NCBI GenBank assembly: GCA_037957365.1 | Contig: JARHVA010005353.1 | Coordinates: 124,001 to 188,000 of the forward strand | Origin: Torreya grandis | Taxonomy: Eukaryota; Streptophyta; Pinopsida; Cupressales; Taxaceae | DNA: 64,000 bases | Direction of reading: 5' to 3' | Shown here: positions 11,453 to 22,575 of the stretch, one piece after another | How positions within the stretch are numbered: position 1 is the stretch's first letter | Layout: each line of letters opens with the position of its first letter | Program-made: the position numbers and the translations under genes | The notes under the pieces: generated by a model | Told to the model about the DNA's origin: nothing | The model's input: the letters and a program-made list of their open reading frames with translations, nothing else | The model's database searches: none

Positions 11453-12236
11453 GTTCAAGATGGATTGTTGTTCAAAGGAAAGAGGTTGTGCATACCTCAA
11501 GATTCCATGATAAATAACCTATTGAAGGAAAAACACAATAAAGGCCTAATTAGTCACTTTATTAATGATAAAACTTTAGCATAATTGATCGATAGATATT
11601 ATTGGGCACATGTGAGCTTGTGCATGAAGAAAATTATGTAAGATTGTATCATCCATTAACTATTTTAAATAGACCATGGGATGCATTTAATATGGATATC
11701 AAAATTTGGCTACCAAGAATTTAACAAGGTAATGGATTTATTTCTATTATTGTGGATATATTTTATAATATGACACACTATGTATCATTCAAGAAGACTA
11801 TTAATGTTGCCCATATTGCTATTTTTTTAATTTAAAGTTATGAGATTTCACAAGTTTCTAAAGAGTGTTGTATAGGATAGGGACACTGAGTTTTTTAGAC
11901 ATTTATAAAGGACACAATGAAAAATCTTGGGACAAGATTAAAATTTAGTTCAACCATCATCCTCAAATAGATGGGAAAATAGATATTATAAATTCTATTC
12001 CTAGAAATGTGCTAAGATGCTTGGTTGGGGATAAGCCTAAGTAGTGTCATTTGGCATTAACATAAGCTAAATTTCCATATAATGATGCATTAAATATAAT
12101 TATAGGTATGAGAAATTTATATATTGTGTATGGTAATATCCCTAGAGGAATGTGTGAGTTGATAAACAAAATTGATATGAATAAAATAAGTGTTAAAGGT
12201 GAAGATTTCACACAAGATATGCACAATGTGTATATG
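11453..12236 (+). pseudogene. Ty3/gypsy integrase relic, N-terminal and core part
   Basis: Clear relic of a plant Ty3/gypsy integrase. In order: the GYLFKG/LCIP-like start (DGLLFKGKRLCIPQDS); the zinc-binding region with KEKH and SHF in place of the two His, then YYWAHV; the first catalytic block (NMDIKIWLPRI); IIVDIFYNMTHYVSF holding the second Asp region; and HHPQIDGKIDIINS, NVLRCLVGDKPK and AKFPYNDALN. The usual Glu in the TDGQTE motif is Asp here. Stops are frequent and there is at least one frameshift in the core. The frame is cut at 12236 by the insertion at 12237-18585 and resumes at 18591. The 5' part of pol is missing. Confidence 0.85.
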
Positions 12237-13881
12237 TGATGTGACCCCCACCTTGTTCACACCTGGGGGTTACCTTCAAGACATGTCACTTTAGTCCTAT
12301 GGTCTTTCTCAAATGATGAACTTTTCTCTTATCTCAAGACCAAGATACTAGTTTGGTCACCAATGCTCTTATTAGCGACAACACTATTCAAAACTATTAA
12401 GATATATAGTGTTCTCAATGGATTTACTATGAACAATACCATTTAAGACAACTTTTCATTAGTAAACTTGACTATGAACAAGAATATCATGAAACTAAAT
12501 AGAGATCCTCATACACTTTTCCTTTCATTTGACAACACTCACAATCCACACTTGGCATATGTCACCTAAGGATCTAACCAAGAATAATACAAAAATAATT
12601 TCGTAGATCAACACTTATGCTAGAATAAAAAACCATCAAATAGACCTAATCTAACATTTCTTGAACTTCACTTAGTTAAAAATTGTTTAGGAACCTTAAT
12701 AGTCTTGTAGGTAGGCCTAGGGTCCTTGTAGCCCTACAAACCCTAATTTTTTTTACCATAACTTCATTGAAACTCTTGATAAAAAATATATATAAATTTC
12801 TCCTGATACCCATCAAGGATCTACACACATGTAAATTTCACCTAGGGTTGCTTTGTGCGGACTGGTAGTACTAATGATTGTGTCAAACCTAATTAAGCCT
12901 CTTTAACACCATATTTTTGGTGTATAATGAACTTGGAGATGATTTGGATCATGTAACTCATGTGGGGAATGTAAAATTTCATTTTTTAACCATAAAAATC
13001 ATAAAATATTCATCTTAGAACCCTAACATCATTCAATACCTTCTATCTCAGTCTTGACTGTGTGAACAGGGCTTAAAAACAATTACAGTTTAGAAAGGAT
13101 TCTTAACCATGGAGTTAGGTCTTGAAATTTGGAATAGAAAACACATGTATTGAAATAACAAAGATTTCAAAGTTTTGAAATTTTACACCATACGGATTTT
13201 GAGATCAACAAAGCCCTAGTTAACACAAAAATTGACCTACAGAATGCTCCACAAGGTTTCAAGACTCCACATAAATTTTTTTTACCTTATTTTTTTCCCA
13301 TATAAATGCTTGAGTCATCACAATGAATAAACTATGCCTTTAAACCCTAACTATCATCTTCAAGCTTGTTTCCCTATCTAGTTCAACCAAGCATTCATGG
13401 AGAAAACATGGAATAAAAGCTACATTTTATCTTCAAATTCTTTCATATAATTATTCCACTCATAATGAATGTTATTACATATTTATACCTTGAAAAAAAA
13501 CCCTTGCATCTCAGACTCTAACATTCACTTAAATAAGGAAAACCTTATATTATGCCTTACACAACCAACTCCTTATCACCCTCAACAACTTCCTTGCTAT
13601 ATAATTCCATCAAATCTCCTATTCTACACCATCCTAAACTTGCATCAATTATATCTCATGTGGAGATAGGTTTCAAGATCTCATTTTTGTAACTAAACCC
13701 CTATTTAGGCCTTACATATCTAAATAGGCCTTTCCCATGCTTACATGACACCTATACAATATTAAAATATTTGAATTACATGATTTTGGAGGGAAAATCA
13801 TTCAACATACCTAGATCACCTAAGACTCCATAAAAACAACATGATAAGCATCTAGACTATCATGGAGATGCTCTTGCATTA
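12237..13881 (-). repeat. Left LTR of element 2 (3' LTR in element sense)
   Basis: About 1.65 kb, matching 16937-18585 across its whole length with many substitutions. Starts TGATGTGACC and ends GCTCTTGCATTA. The end was probably CATCA before mutation, since the partner ends CATAA. No coding content. Confidence 0.85.
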
Positions 13882-14291
13882 GAGTGCCACACTATAAATT
13901 GTTCATAGTCTCTTGACCATGTATCTACATTCTATCAATTTTTTCTTTTTGTGTTGATCTTCAGGGTTTCTTCAGCTGTACTTTTTATCTACTCACCTCC
14001 TTGTTTTCTTTCTTTCCTTCATGTTTCCCAAATTTTACCTTTTTTATTATGCTCCTCAAATGATCAAGTTACCTCCTTGTATACATGGGTCCCATGTTCT
14101 ATCTTGTAGTGATTGAGATTATTTGATATGCTCCTTGTGTCTCTTCTTCTTCCTATTTCTCTCTTTCTTCTTGTATGTCCTCCTTAGCTCTTTCTCAGCT
14201 GCAACATTCCATTTACATGCTTCTTCCTCATATATGTCGTCAAGTTCTTCTTGATTTTTTGGTTCTTGGGCTTATCCATTGACTTATGGAT

Positions 14292-16862
14292 TTATTTCAT
14301 CCTTGTCACTTCAAAGCCTATACTCAAAACATCAAAATCAAAGTCAAAAATAAAAACTTGAGACCATGAAGTCTCTTGGCTACCTCCTCTCTGCTGCTCC
14401 TTGCTCAAATCTACCTTCATCACCTTGTCTTTCTCTTGCCTTGACTCATTCTCCATCTGATCAATGATGTCATCATCTTGATTTTTAATTTTATACAACT
14501 CTCTTGAGGAAATAAACCACTCTTCTATATTCATCAACTCCTCACTCAATGTGATATCATCCACAACATCATGTCCTTCATCAAATCTAGGACATAGCTA
14601 TCCATCTTTACCTATTTCTTCCTTGAAATATGACCTTCCTCCAGTAACTAACCTCTTATAAGGTTCAAATAGTTCTTCTATCATCTTCATTTCTACTTTC
14701 CATGAGAACTTACTTATCTTTCTATTTATTTCATCAACTTTTGGCTCATCAACCTCATAGACTATTTGTCCTCCACACTCTTTCTCTTTTCCTATCTTGC
14801 CTTGCATTTCTTCTTTTGTGAAAATTGATTTCCAATCTTCCTCATCTACAACACCATCATTCTTCAAATGACCTTCACTCTTTGTTATCAATCTTTCCCC
14901 ATAAGGACTTTGTATTCTAGATCATACCCTTCTCTATGCTGCAGAGATGTTAGTTTAGACATTTATTTCCACTTTTCATCTTTTATTAGACTATTTTGAT
15001 ACAAATAACCAGAATTATATTCATAAATATCATTATTCAAATCATCATAAATAGTTCATTTATATTTTACCTTCCTGATGTACTCCTCATTTTCTTGGTT
15101 CTCATGAAATGCCTCTTCTTTGTCCACCATTTCACCTTCATACTCTTGCTTTCCTGAATCAGCTTTAGTCTTTCTCCATTGACTCCTTTGTGCTATTATC
15201 TCCTTCTCACTATCATTATTACTTACACCTTCTTGAGATGTACTTTCTTCACTTCTTGTACTCTTAGGCACCCACACTTGAATCTTCTTCTTACCTTCTA
15301 ACTTCCCAAGCCATTTTGGCACTTTGTAACCATGCTCTTTTGCTAAAACTGAAAGATCAACATTAATTTTACTTTCATAATCTTGTATAGCTACATTTTC
15401 ATTAGAAACATGAATAAAATTAGTTTTAGATACCAAATATTCTTTCCTTGGAACTTGTTGCTTGGATATTTGCTTCTTCATCCACTTAGGCATTATTTAT
15501 CCATGGTTAAATTTTCTATTTGAAGGTTCTATCATCCTCTTTGCCTCCTCAACATGTATATTAGTAGTTTCATGATTATGAGAAAAATATACACTTGAAT
15601 TCACCTTTACCTCCTTTATGGGTTGTTCCTTAGGTTATTCAACGTGCATGGCTTCTTGATGGTTTGTACTCTCTTCCTTTATGCATCGCTGATTGCTTGA
15701 CTCTTCCTGGTACTCCATAGCATTATAGAGTTTAGTTTCTTCCTCCATCTCAACTATTACTTGATCAAGATCCTTAATACATACTTCATGCATTGAACAA
15801 TGCATCCCTTCTTCTTGGTAGACAACAAAAATATTTTCTCTCATGTTTGTACATTCACTTGTATGCTTGGTGGCTTCTCTTACACCAATCTTCTCACTCT
15901 TTAATGCCTTTTTCTTGACCTTCTCCATAAGGTTGCTCATACGTGCATTTACCCATCTAAAGACAAATTCTGATACAAAAACAAGAGACCATAAGGTCCC
16001 CATGAGTATTCTCTTTAATGTCACTCTCATCTCTCTAAGTGATTCTCTTGGAAGTTCATCTTATCTTTCCTCTTTTCTCTTGTTCTCTATAATGAGAACT
16101 TTCTTTAAAACCTCTTCATCTTATTGGTCATTTGGTAACCTGCTCTCACTCTTGCCTCTATGGGCTTTACTCTTCATGGAAATCTTATTTTTACTCTCTC
16201 TTCTTTTCATCAAGAGATCAATTGCCCATCTCAACCTCTTCTTCATTGGCCATCCCCAAGTTTTTTCATCTGGATACACACAAAACTCAACCATCCTTTC
16301 AATCTTTGATAAATCCTTCCTTAAACTAGAAATTTATTTATCAAAATCAATATCATTCATACCTATTTGCCTTAGAATGTTTATCTTTTCCTTAGTAATT
16401 TTGAGTACCTTGTTGGTCTATCGTATCTTCAGCAACATCTCCATCTTCTTATTTACTCTTTTCCTCTCCAAATACTTTGAGGAATCAGTCAAATAAGTTC
16501 ATAAATTTTATTCTACCTTTCAAAGAGATTATATCTCTCTCCTCCAAGTTTATTCCACCTTGGATTTGTAGCTTCTCCTTTCTCTTGTCTCACCCTGGAT
16601 TCTTTATCCTTGCTTAGTCTTTTGACTCATTCATCCAAGCTTCTCCTTGGATACCTCAAGATGCTCTACTGATGTCCTTCTTCTCTTTTAATGGATTCTT
16701 CACTTTTGCAGGCCTTAATGGCATATAGGCCAACTTTATTAGCATGATCTCCTTATTAATAGCTAAAAATCTTGGTGTTCTTGGCTCCTTCTCTTTTTTT
16801 TCATGCAAGCTTTGCATGCATTGATATATTCTTCTACACCTTGAAGATCTTCTCTTCCCCAA
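14292..16862 (-). pseudogene. Decayed internal ORF of element 2 (PKWL type, unknown function)
   Basis: Minus-strand relic read from 16862 to 14292. Open pieces are 16862-16656, 16030-15635 (131 aa, containing FRWVNARMSNLMEKVKKKAL), 15493-15056 (145 aa, starting MPKWMKK and containing VLAKEHGYKVPKWLGK), 14891-14598 and 14564-14292. Between the first two pieces a further frame reads MKKRLRWAIDLLMKRR and AHRG. The protein is very rich in Lys, Glu and Gln and looks largely unstructured or coiled. The longer plus-strand frame at 15843-16496 is a shadow of this relic. Element 1 carries the same pieces in the same order. No known retroelement enzyme motif is seen. Confidence 0.55.
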
Positions 16863-16920
16863 TCACGTCCTTCTCCTTCTTTGTGTTTGGTTCTCTTAAC
16901 TTATAAATCTTTGATATTTA

Positions 16921-16936
16921 GCTCTAATACCAAAAA
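16921..16936 (-). other. Primer binding site of element 2
   Basis: gctctaataccaaaaa, read on the minus strand, gives TTTTTGGTATTAGAGC. This is the tRNA-iMet site with one substitution, abutting the right LTR at 16937. It fixes the element sense as minus. Confidence 0.75.
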
Positions 16937-18585
16937 TGATGTGACCCTCACCATGTTCACACCTCATGGTTACCTTCAAGACATGTCACTTTAGTCCTGT
17001 GGTCTTTCTCAAATGATGAACTTTTCTCCTATTTCAAGACCAAGATACTAGTTTGGTCACCAATTCTCTTATTGGTGACAACACTATTAAAAACTATCAA
17101 GATATATAGTTTTCTCAATGTATTTATTATGAACAATACCCTTTAAGTCAACTTCTCATCAATAAACTTGACTATGAACAAGAATATCATGAAACTCAAT
17201 ATAGATCCTCATACACTTTTCCTTTCATTTGACAACACTCACAATCCACACTTGGCATATGTCACCTAAAGATATAAATAAGAATAAGACATAAAAAATT
17301 TAATAGATCAAAACTTATTATAGAATCACAAACCATCAAATAGACCTAATCTAACCTTTCTTGATCTCCACTTGGTGTAAAATTGTTTAGAAACCTTAAC
17401 AGTCTTGTAGGTGGGCCTAAGGTCCTTAAGCCCTGCAAACCCTAATTTTTTTTACCATAACTTAATTAAAACTCTTGATTAAAAAAAAATATAAATTTAT
17501 CTTGATACCCATCAAGGATCTACACAACATATGTAAATTTCACCTAGGTTTGCTTTGCACGGACTAGTAGTACTAATGACTATGTCAGACCTAATTATGC
17601 CTCTTTAACACCCTGTTCTTGGTGTATAATGAACTTGGAGATGATCTAGATCATGTGTGGAATGTAAAATGTCATTTTTTAACTATAAAAATCATAAAAT
17701 ATTCATCTTAAAACCATAACATCGTTTAATACCTTATGTCTCAGTCTTGACTGTGTGAATAGGGCTTAAAAATAATTATAGTTTAAAAAGGATACTTAAA
17801 AATGGATTTAGGTCTTGAAACTTATAATAGTAAACACATGAATTTAGAGAAAAAATATTTTAAAGTTTTGAAATTTTACACCATACAGATTTTGAGATCA
17901 ACAAATCCCTAGTTAGGGCCTAGTTTACATAAAAATTGACCTACAGAATGCTCCACATAGTTTCAAGACTCTACATAAAAAAATTTTACCTTATTTTTGT
18001 CCCCTCTAAATTATTTAATCATCATAGTGAAAAAACTATCCCTTTAAACCCTGATTGTCATCTTCAAGCTTGTTTCCCTATCTAATTCAACCAAGCATTC
18101 ATGGAGAAAACATGGAATAAAATCTACATTTTGTCTTGAAATTCTTTCATATCATTATTCCACTCATAATGAATGATATTACATATTTATACCTCAAAAA
18201 AAATGCCTACATCTCAAACTCTAACACCCACTTAAACAATGAAAACCCTATGTTAGGCCTTACATAACTTACTCCTTATCACCCTCAATAACTTGCTTTC
18301 TATAGAATTATATCAAATCTCCTATTCTATGTCATCCTAAACTTGGATCAATTCTATCTCACATGGAGACAAGTTTCAAGATTTCATTCTTTGTAACTAA
18401 ACCCTTATTTAGGCCTTACATACCCAAATAGGCCTTTCCCATGCTTACATGACACCTATACAATATTCAAATATTTGAATTACATGATTTTGGAGGGAAA
18501 ATAATTAAACATACCTAGATCAACTAATACTCCATAAACATAACATGATAAACATCTAGACTATCATGGAGATGCTCATGCATAA
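16937..18585 (-). repeat. Right LTR of element 2 (5' LTR in element sense)
   Basis: About 1.65 kb partner of 12237-13881. The exact end could be 18582 (..TGCA) or 18585 (..CATAA). The adjacent ATATG at 18586-18590 favours 18585. Confidence 0.85.
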
Positions 18586-18590
18586 ATATG

Positions 18591-18862
18591 TAAGTGAAAA
18601 GAAGATTTGAGGAAATTGATAGGAAGTAAAAAGAGCATGTCAATCAAAAAGTATTAGAATTTAAAATTTATGGATTTGTTATTATAAATTTACATAAGTA
18701 TATGTTTCCCAAAAGTGTGTATAATAAGCTCAAATGGAAGAAAATTAGACCTTATAAAACTCTCAAAAGGTTCTCAACTAATACCTACGTGATTGAGTTT
18801 TTGGATGGAGTAGGTATTTGACCTATCTTAAATGTATATGATTTTTACCCATATGTGGTAGG
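18591..18862 (+). pseudogene. Ty3/gypsy integrase relic, C-terminal part
   Basis: Resumes the integrase interrupted at 12236. It reads VKRRFEEIDRK, then FPKSVYNKLKWKKIRPYKTL, RFSTNTYVIEFLDGVGI and ILNVYDFYPY. This is the conserved C-terminal block of plant Ty3/gypsy integrases (LRKERFP.GTYNKLKMKKIGP and FNVADLYPY type). Three stops are present. Rejoining it to 11453-12236 across the ATATG duplication gives a continuous alignment. Confidence 0.85.
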
Positions 18863-18988
18863 AACAAAAAGTGAGGAATAGTCAATCATGGATTCTTCAA
18901 CCATTTATTGGAAGGAGCAATTTCTAGTTGAGGCAAATAAGGAGTTGAAATTCATACTAGACATATGAATTTGTAAGAAGATAGTAAG

Positions 18989-19110
18989 AATGATTACTAT
19001 GATTATTTTGTGAAATGGAAAAATAAAAAAGCTAAATATACAACTCAAATGAATGAATTTGAAGTTTTTAAACATGGAAAATCAATTATCTAAAAATGGA
19101 ATCATGAGCA
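18989..19110 (+). pseudogene. Chromodomain remnant of the gypsy relic
   Basis: Reads NDYYDYFVKWKNKKAKYTTQ followed by MNEFEVFKHGKSI, with stops on either side. The Y(L/F)VKWK core, then a position equivalent to the ..TW.. block, then a KHG..S-like end, is the chromodomain pattern found after the integrase in plant chromoviruses. It is in a different frame from 18591-18862, so a frameshift lies between. It is short and decayed, so the assignment is moderate. Confidence 0.55.
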
Positions 19111-19239
19111 GAAGCTTAATAATAATTTCATTTAACCTAGGTTTCGAATGTAATAGCATCCAATATGAACATGTAATCTCACATTACCAAAGACATATTA
19201 ATAATTTTGGTTATAATTTACAAGATAAATTATGAGCTT

Positions 19240-20400
19240 AACAGAGTCCACGGGGCAATTTTTGGGTTCATGGAGTTTTTATTGGCCACAAATGCCACAA
19301 AGGCAATGAGGATCGCTTTCTCAAACCATCTTCTTTTCACAATTTCAAGTTACAATTCCATAGAGGCCTCATAAAAATTTGCTAAGTGTTTTTAGTGTTA
19401 ATGAAGGAAAAAGTATTTAATCCTCATTTGAATCTAAGTCTAAATCTATAATGAAGTTCCTAATAGACTTGACATTATCCTAAATTGGAATTAACATTCC
19501 AATGGATCCACAGCCTCGATAAATTTCCACGGAGTTCATGGTGATCACTTATTCGAACATATATTTCATGAGTATATGAAGATGAAAAGTGTCATAATAA
19601 AAGCATGTTAAAATAATATTACAGGTAAAAAGTGGGGGAAAAAACTCAAGTGTGGATGTGTGACAATTCTCTAAGTGGAATTGAAAACTCCATGTGTCCA
19701 TGCCAAAATTATAGGCCAAAACTTAGTGTGGATGTATGTGACTATCAAATGGACTTAATAACTCTATAGGTTTTTAGAGAATTGGGAGGCCATAGAATCA
19801 ATGGGAAATTTATTTACCAAAGGTATCGGGATTATGGCATGTGTCACAATCCTAACAATTCAAAGTGGCACTAATTCACAAAATCCCTATTCACTAGGAA
19901 AGTGACACAAGGGAATTTAAAGCATCCATAACTTTTATGAGAGATCACCAAATGGATCATGTTCAATATCATTGGAAATATATTGATCATTATTTTCATT
20001 TACTAGTTTAAGATCCATTTTTATTATGTAAAATTATGAGATTTAGACTAATGGTTGAAGAGTGTCAACTAACTCAAGATACTTGTGACAGTGGGTAGTT
20101 ATAATAAGTTAGAGAGCCGAGACATATAGAAGTTAAAGGGGAAGAACATAATAAGCATAAAGGGGTTGAACATGAGAAGGATATAACTAAGAACATAAAT
20201 CTAGAAGTTTGAAAAGGGTAGATTTAAAGGTGGTGATCCTAATCGTTGACTGTGAATGTATTTGTGACTATAAATATCAATGAAAAGAGATTTAAATCTC
20301 TATTTTGGGTTGTGTATCCTTGATAAATTGAGAGTGTTAGAGAAATTCCATTGGGGAGTGAAGCATCCACTAAATTGGCTCTCTAATTTCCACCTACACC
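19240..20400 (+). repeat. Probable 3' LTR of the gypsy/chromovirus relic
   Basis: Follows the integrase and chromodomain relics, where the 3' LTR is expected. It contains a TATA box (ctataaatat, 20268-20277) about 130 bp before a possible end ..ccacctaca near 20397. The 5' partner is not in the window and the exact start is not clear. Confidence 0.35.
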
Positions 20401-22549
20401 AAGGCAACACAATAAAGTTTCATGTGGAAATACAATGAGATTAAAAATTACATAATTTTACATTTATATACAAATACCTTCATTCCCATAGGGGCATACC
20501 ACATATTATGGATACATGAAAATCAATTGCACTATATTAATTTATAAAGAAACAATACTTATGTGAATTTAAATACTACATTTATGGTCCCCTATGCCAT
20601 ACACACCTTTTACATATGGACACATTATAAATCTCATATTTAACTCACACATTCCTATATTCTACACACATTAGTAAACATTACTCATATATTTCCATTG
20701 GAGGCTTCATATAGCATATTCCTCATGGGTCCTATGTATTCCCTTTGGGGGCATCATACCCATTTACACTCAATGATATTTCTTTCTACATATTCTATAG
20801 GCAAGAAGCCTTATCATGCATGATTGACTTATTTCCATACATTTATCACCAAGGAGTAATATTTTCTATAAAATTTCATAAAACTAAAAATAAATAAAAA
20901 ATAAAAAATATTGCTTTATCATTAGTTACAAATCTACCTATGTTATCAGTTTTTATATCCATGCTTTACACATGTAATTATCATCTATACATGTTACATG
21001 ATTATGCATCATTTAAAAGCTATGCAACTACTTAGATAAAAACTTAAGGGGCATGTCATATTGGTGGTATGCTTATTCTAGGGGCCACATCATACCAAAA
21101 AAATTATCAATGATATTTTCCCTTTTCCATTTATCAAATTGAGATACTCTATATAGATCATACCTTGATATTACCTATATTTTGTGTGCTAAAAGGTTAC
21201 CTATATAGATTTTTTATATTATAATTTGTTACATTATTAGTTGTGTGTGAGTCCTTATTTATGTCTATATGTGTATGATCATACATGTTTAAGAATTTTT
21301 GTTGTGTCCTAAAATATCCTCTTGTCATGTTTTCATGTCTTGCAAGTCTCATCCTAACGTGTCATTTTATTTAACCACTAAATTATGTATTAGTAACCTC
21401 ATGTGATTGATTCTTATATATTATGCTTGTTTTCATGATACTTATCATGCATATTATTATTCTATGTTTAGTGTCATTATCCATATCATGTACATATATT
21501 AAAATATACTTTTTTGGTACCTACATCCCATGGGACTTACCATGTCTATGTGAGCACGCTGATTATTTGTGCTTTGCATTGTTATATAAATCCATACTAG
21601 GGGCATAATTGCTACTGCTAGTTATCCTTATCTTACTATGCCACATGGGGCATTGTACCCTTGCATTTTTATTTACATGATTTTATTTTTTACTTACACT
21701 ATATGATACTTATACATAGAACTTATACTCTTTAGAGTTACATATTGGGCATTGATATTTACATGATGTTATCTATCTTATGTGACATGACACTTTGGAC
21801 ATGACTAGTTTCCTATCTAGCTTATTATTGATCTTTACAAATAATATTTTATGGTAGATCCATGTGTTTTGAGCATTTTTTTCCAAAATGGTAATAACTA
21901 TATAAAATATTATTACACACGGTGTTTGTAACTATATTATTTTGAGATAAGTGATTGTAGGTACAAACTATTCAATCCCTCAATGCAAAAGGGGGGCATA
22001 CATAAAATCATTTTAGAGTACATTCAAATGAAAGTCAAGCATGACCATTATTTAGAGTAATTTCAAACAAAATTTAGGTATTACCATTTTTTATAGTACT
22101 TTCAAGCAAAGGTTAGACAACTCTACTTAGAGAAAATCATTTTGTACATCCTTAATCAAGAAGTAGGAGGGTCCACAAACCTCCTAAAGAAAATATGGTA
22201 ATGTATAACACTTATAAGAAAAGTTTTCAATTGGAATAAGTGAAATAAGGACATTTTTTGACATTAAGGGAAAAAAAAATTGATATAGATCAATGTATCC
22301 ATTCCTTTGCTCTTTTATTTCAATTTCAATTTTAATTTAAACTACAAAAATAATTACAACATTGACTTCTTGTTACAATTGGACATTTTTTAAAGCTATG
22401 TGAGCATATGATAACTCAAGTGTGAATGGAATCCATCTCAAGAATAATTAAATCCCTTCACCCTTCTATATGGAAAACAAGGTACGTGATTTAATTAATT
22501 ATCTTTATGTTTTGATGAACACATGAATTCTCTCACATATTCACATCAA
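20401..22549. other. No feature recognised
   Basis: AT-rich, with no coding trace I can support. A purine run aaaaggggggc near 21990 resembles a polypurine tract, but no LTR start follows it. Confidence 0.4.
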
Positions 22550-22575
22550 AGTAGGGGAATATGTAGACACTTAAT
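22550..22575 (+). other. Candidate polypurine tract and LTR start
   Basis: aaagtaggggaata is followed by tgtagacacttaattttgg. A G-rich tract followed by TGTAGACAC is a common polypurine/LTR junction in plant Ty3/gypsy elements, and the element at 54343-60910 has the same arrangement on the minus strand (ggggcaaat then tgtagacacc). No partner LTR or internal ORF was found. Confidence 0.35.

Larger units (their letters stand above)
12237..18585 (-). mobile_element. Complete LTR element 2, inserted in a gypsy integrase relic
   Basis: Two direct LTRs (12237-13881 and 16937-18585) start TGATGTGACC. The 5-bp duplication ATATG flanks the element (12232-12236 and 18586-18590). The interrupted integrase reading frame resumes directly after it. 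A minus-strand primer site lies next to the right LTR, so the element reads right to left. The interior (about 3.05 kb) holds only relics of an unrecognised ORF shared with element 1, with no visible pol. It is best described as a non-autonomous, LARD-like element. Confidence 0.85.

Noticed and set aside
15843..16496. 217-aa plus-strand ORF, the longest in the window
   Set aside because: Very rich in Ser, Leu and Phe, as expected for the antisense of a Lys/Glu/Arg-rich protein. The minus strand carries the relic that is shared with element 1.
21979..21993. Purine run aaaaggggggc resembling a polypurine tract
   Set aside because: It is not followed by a TG LTR start and has no partner.
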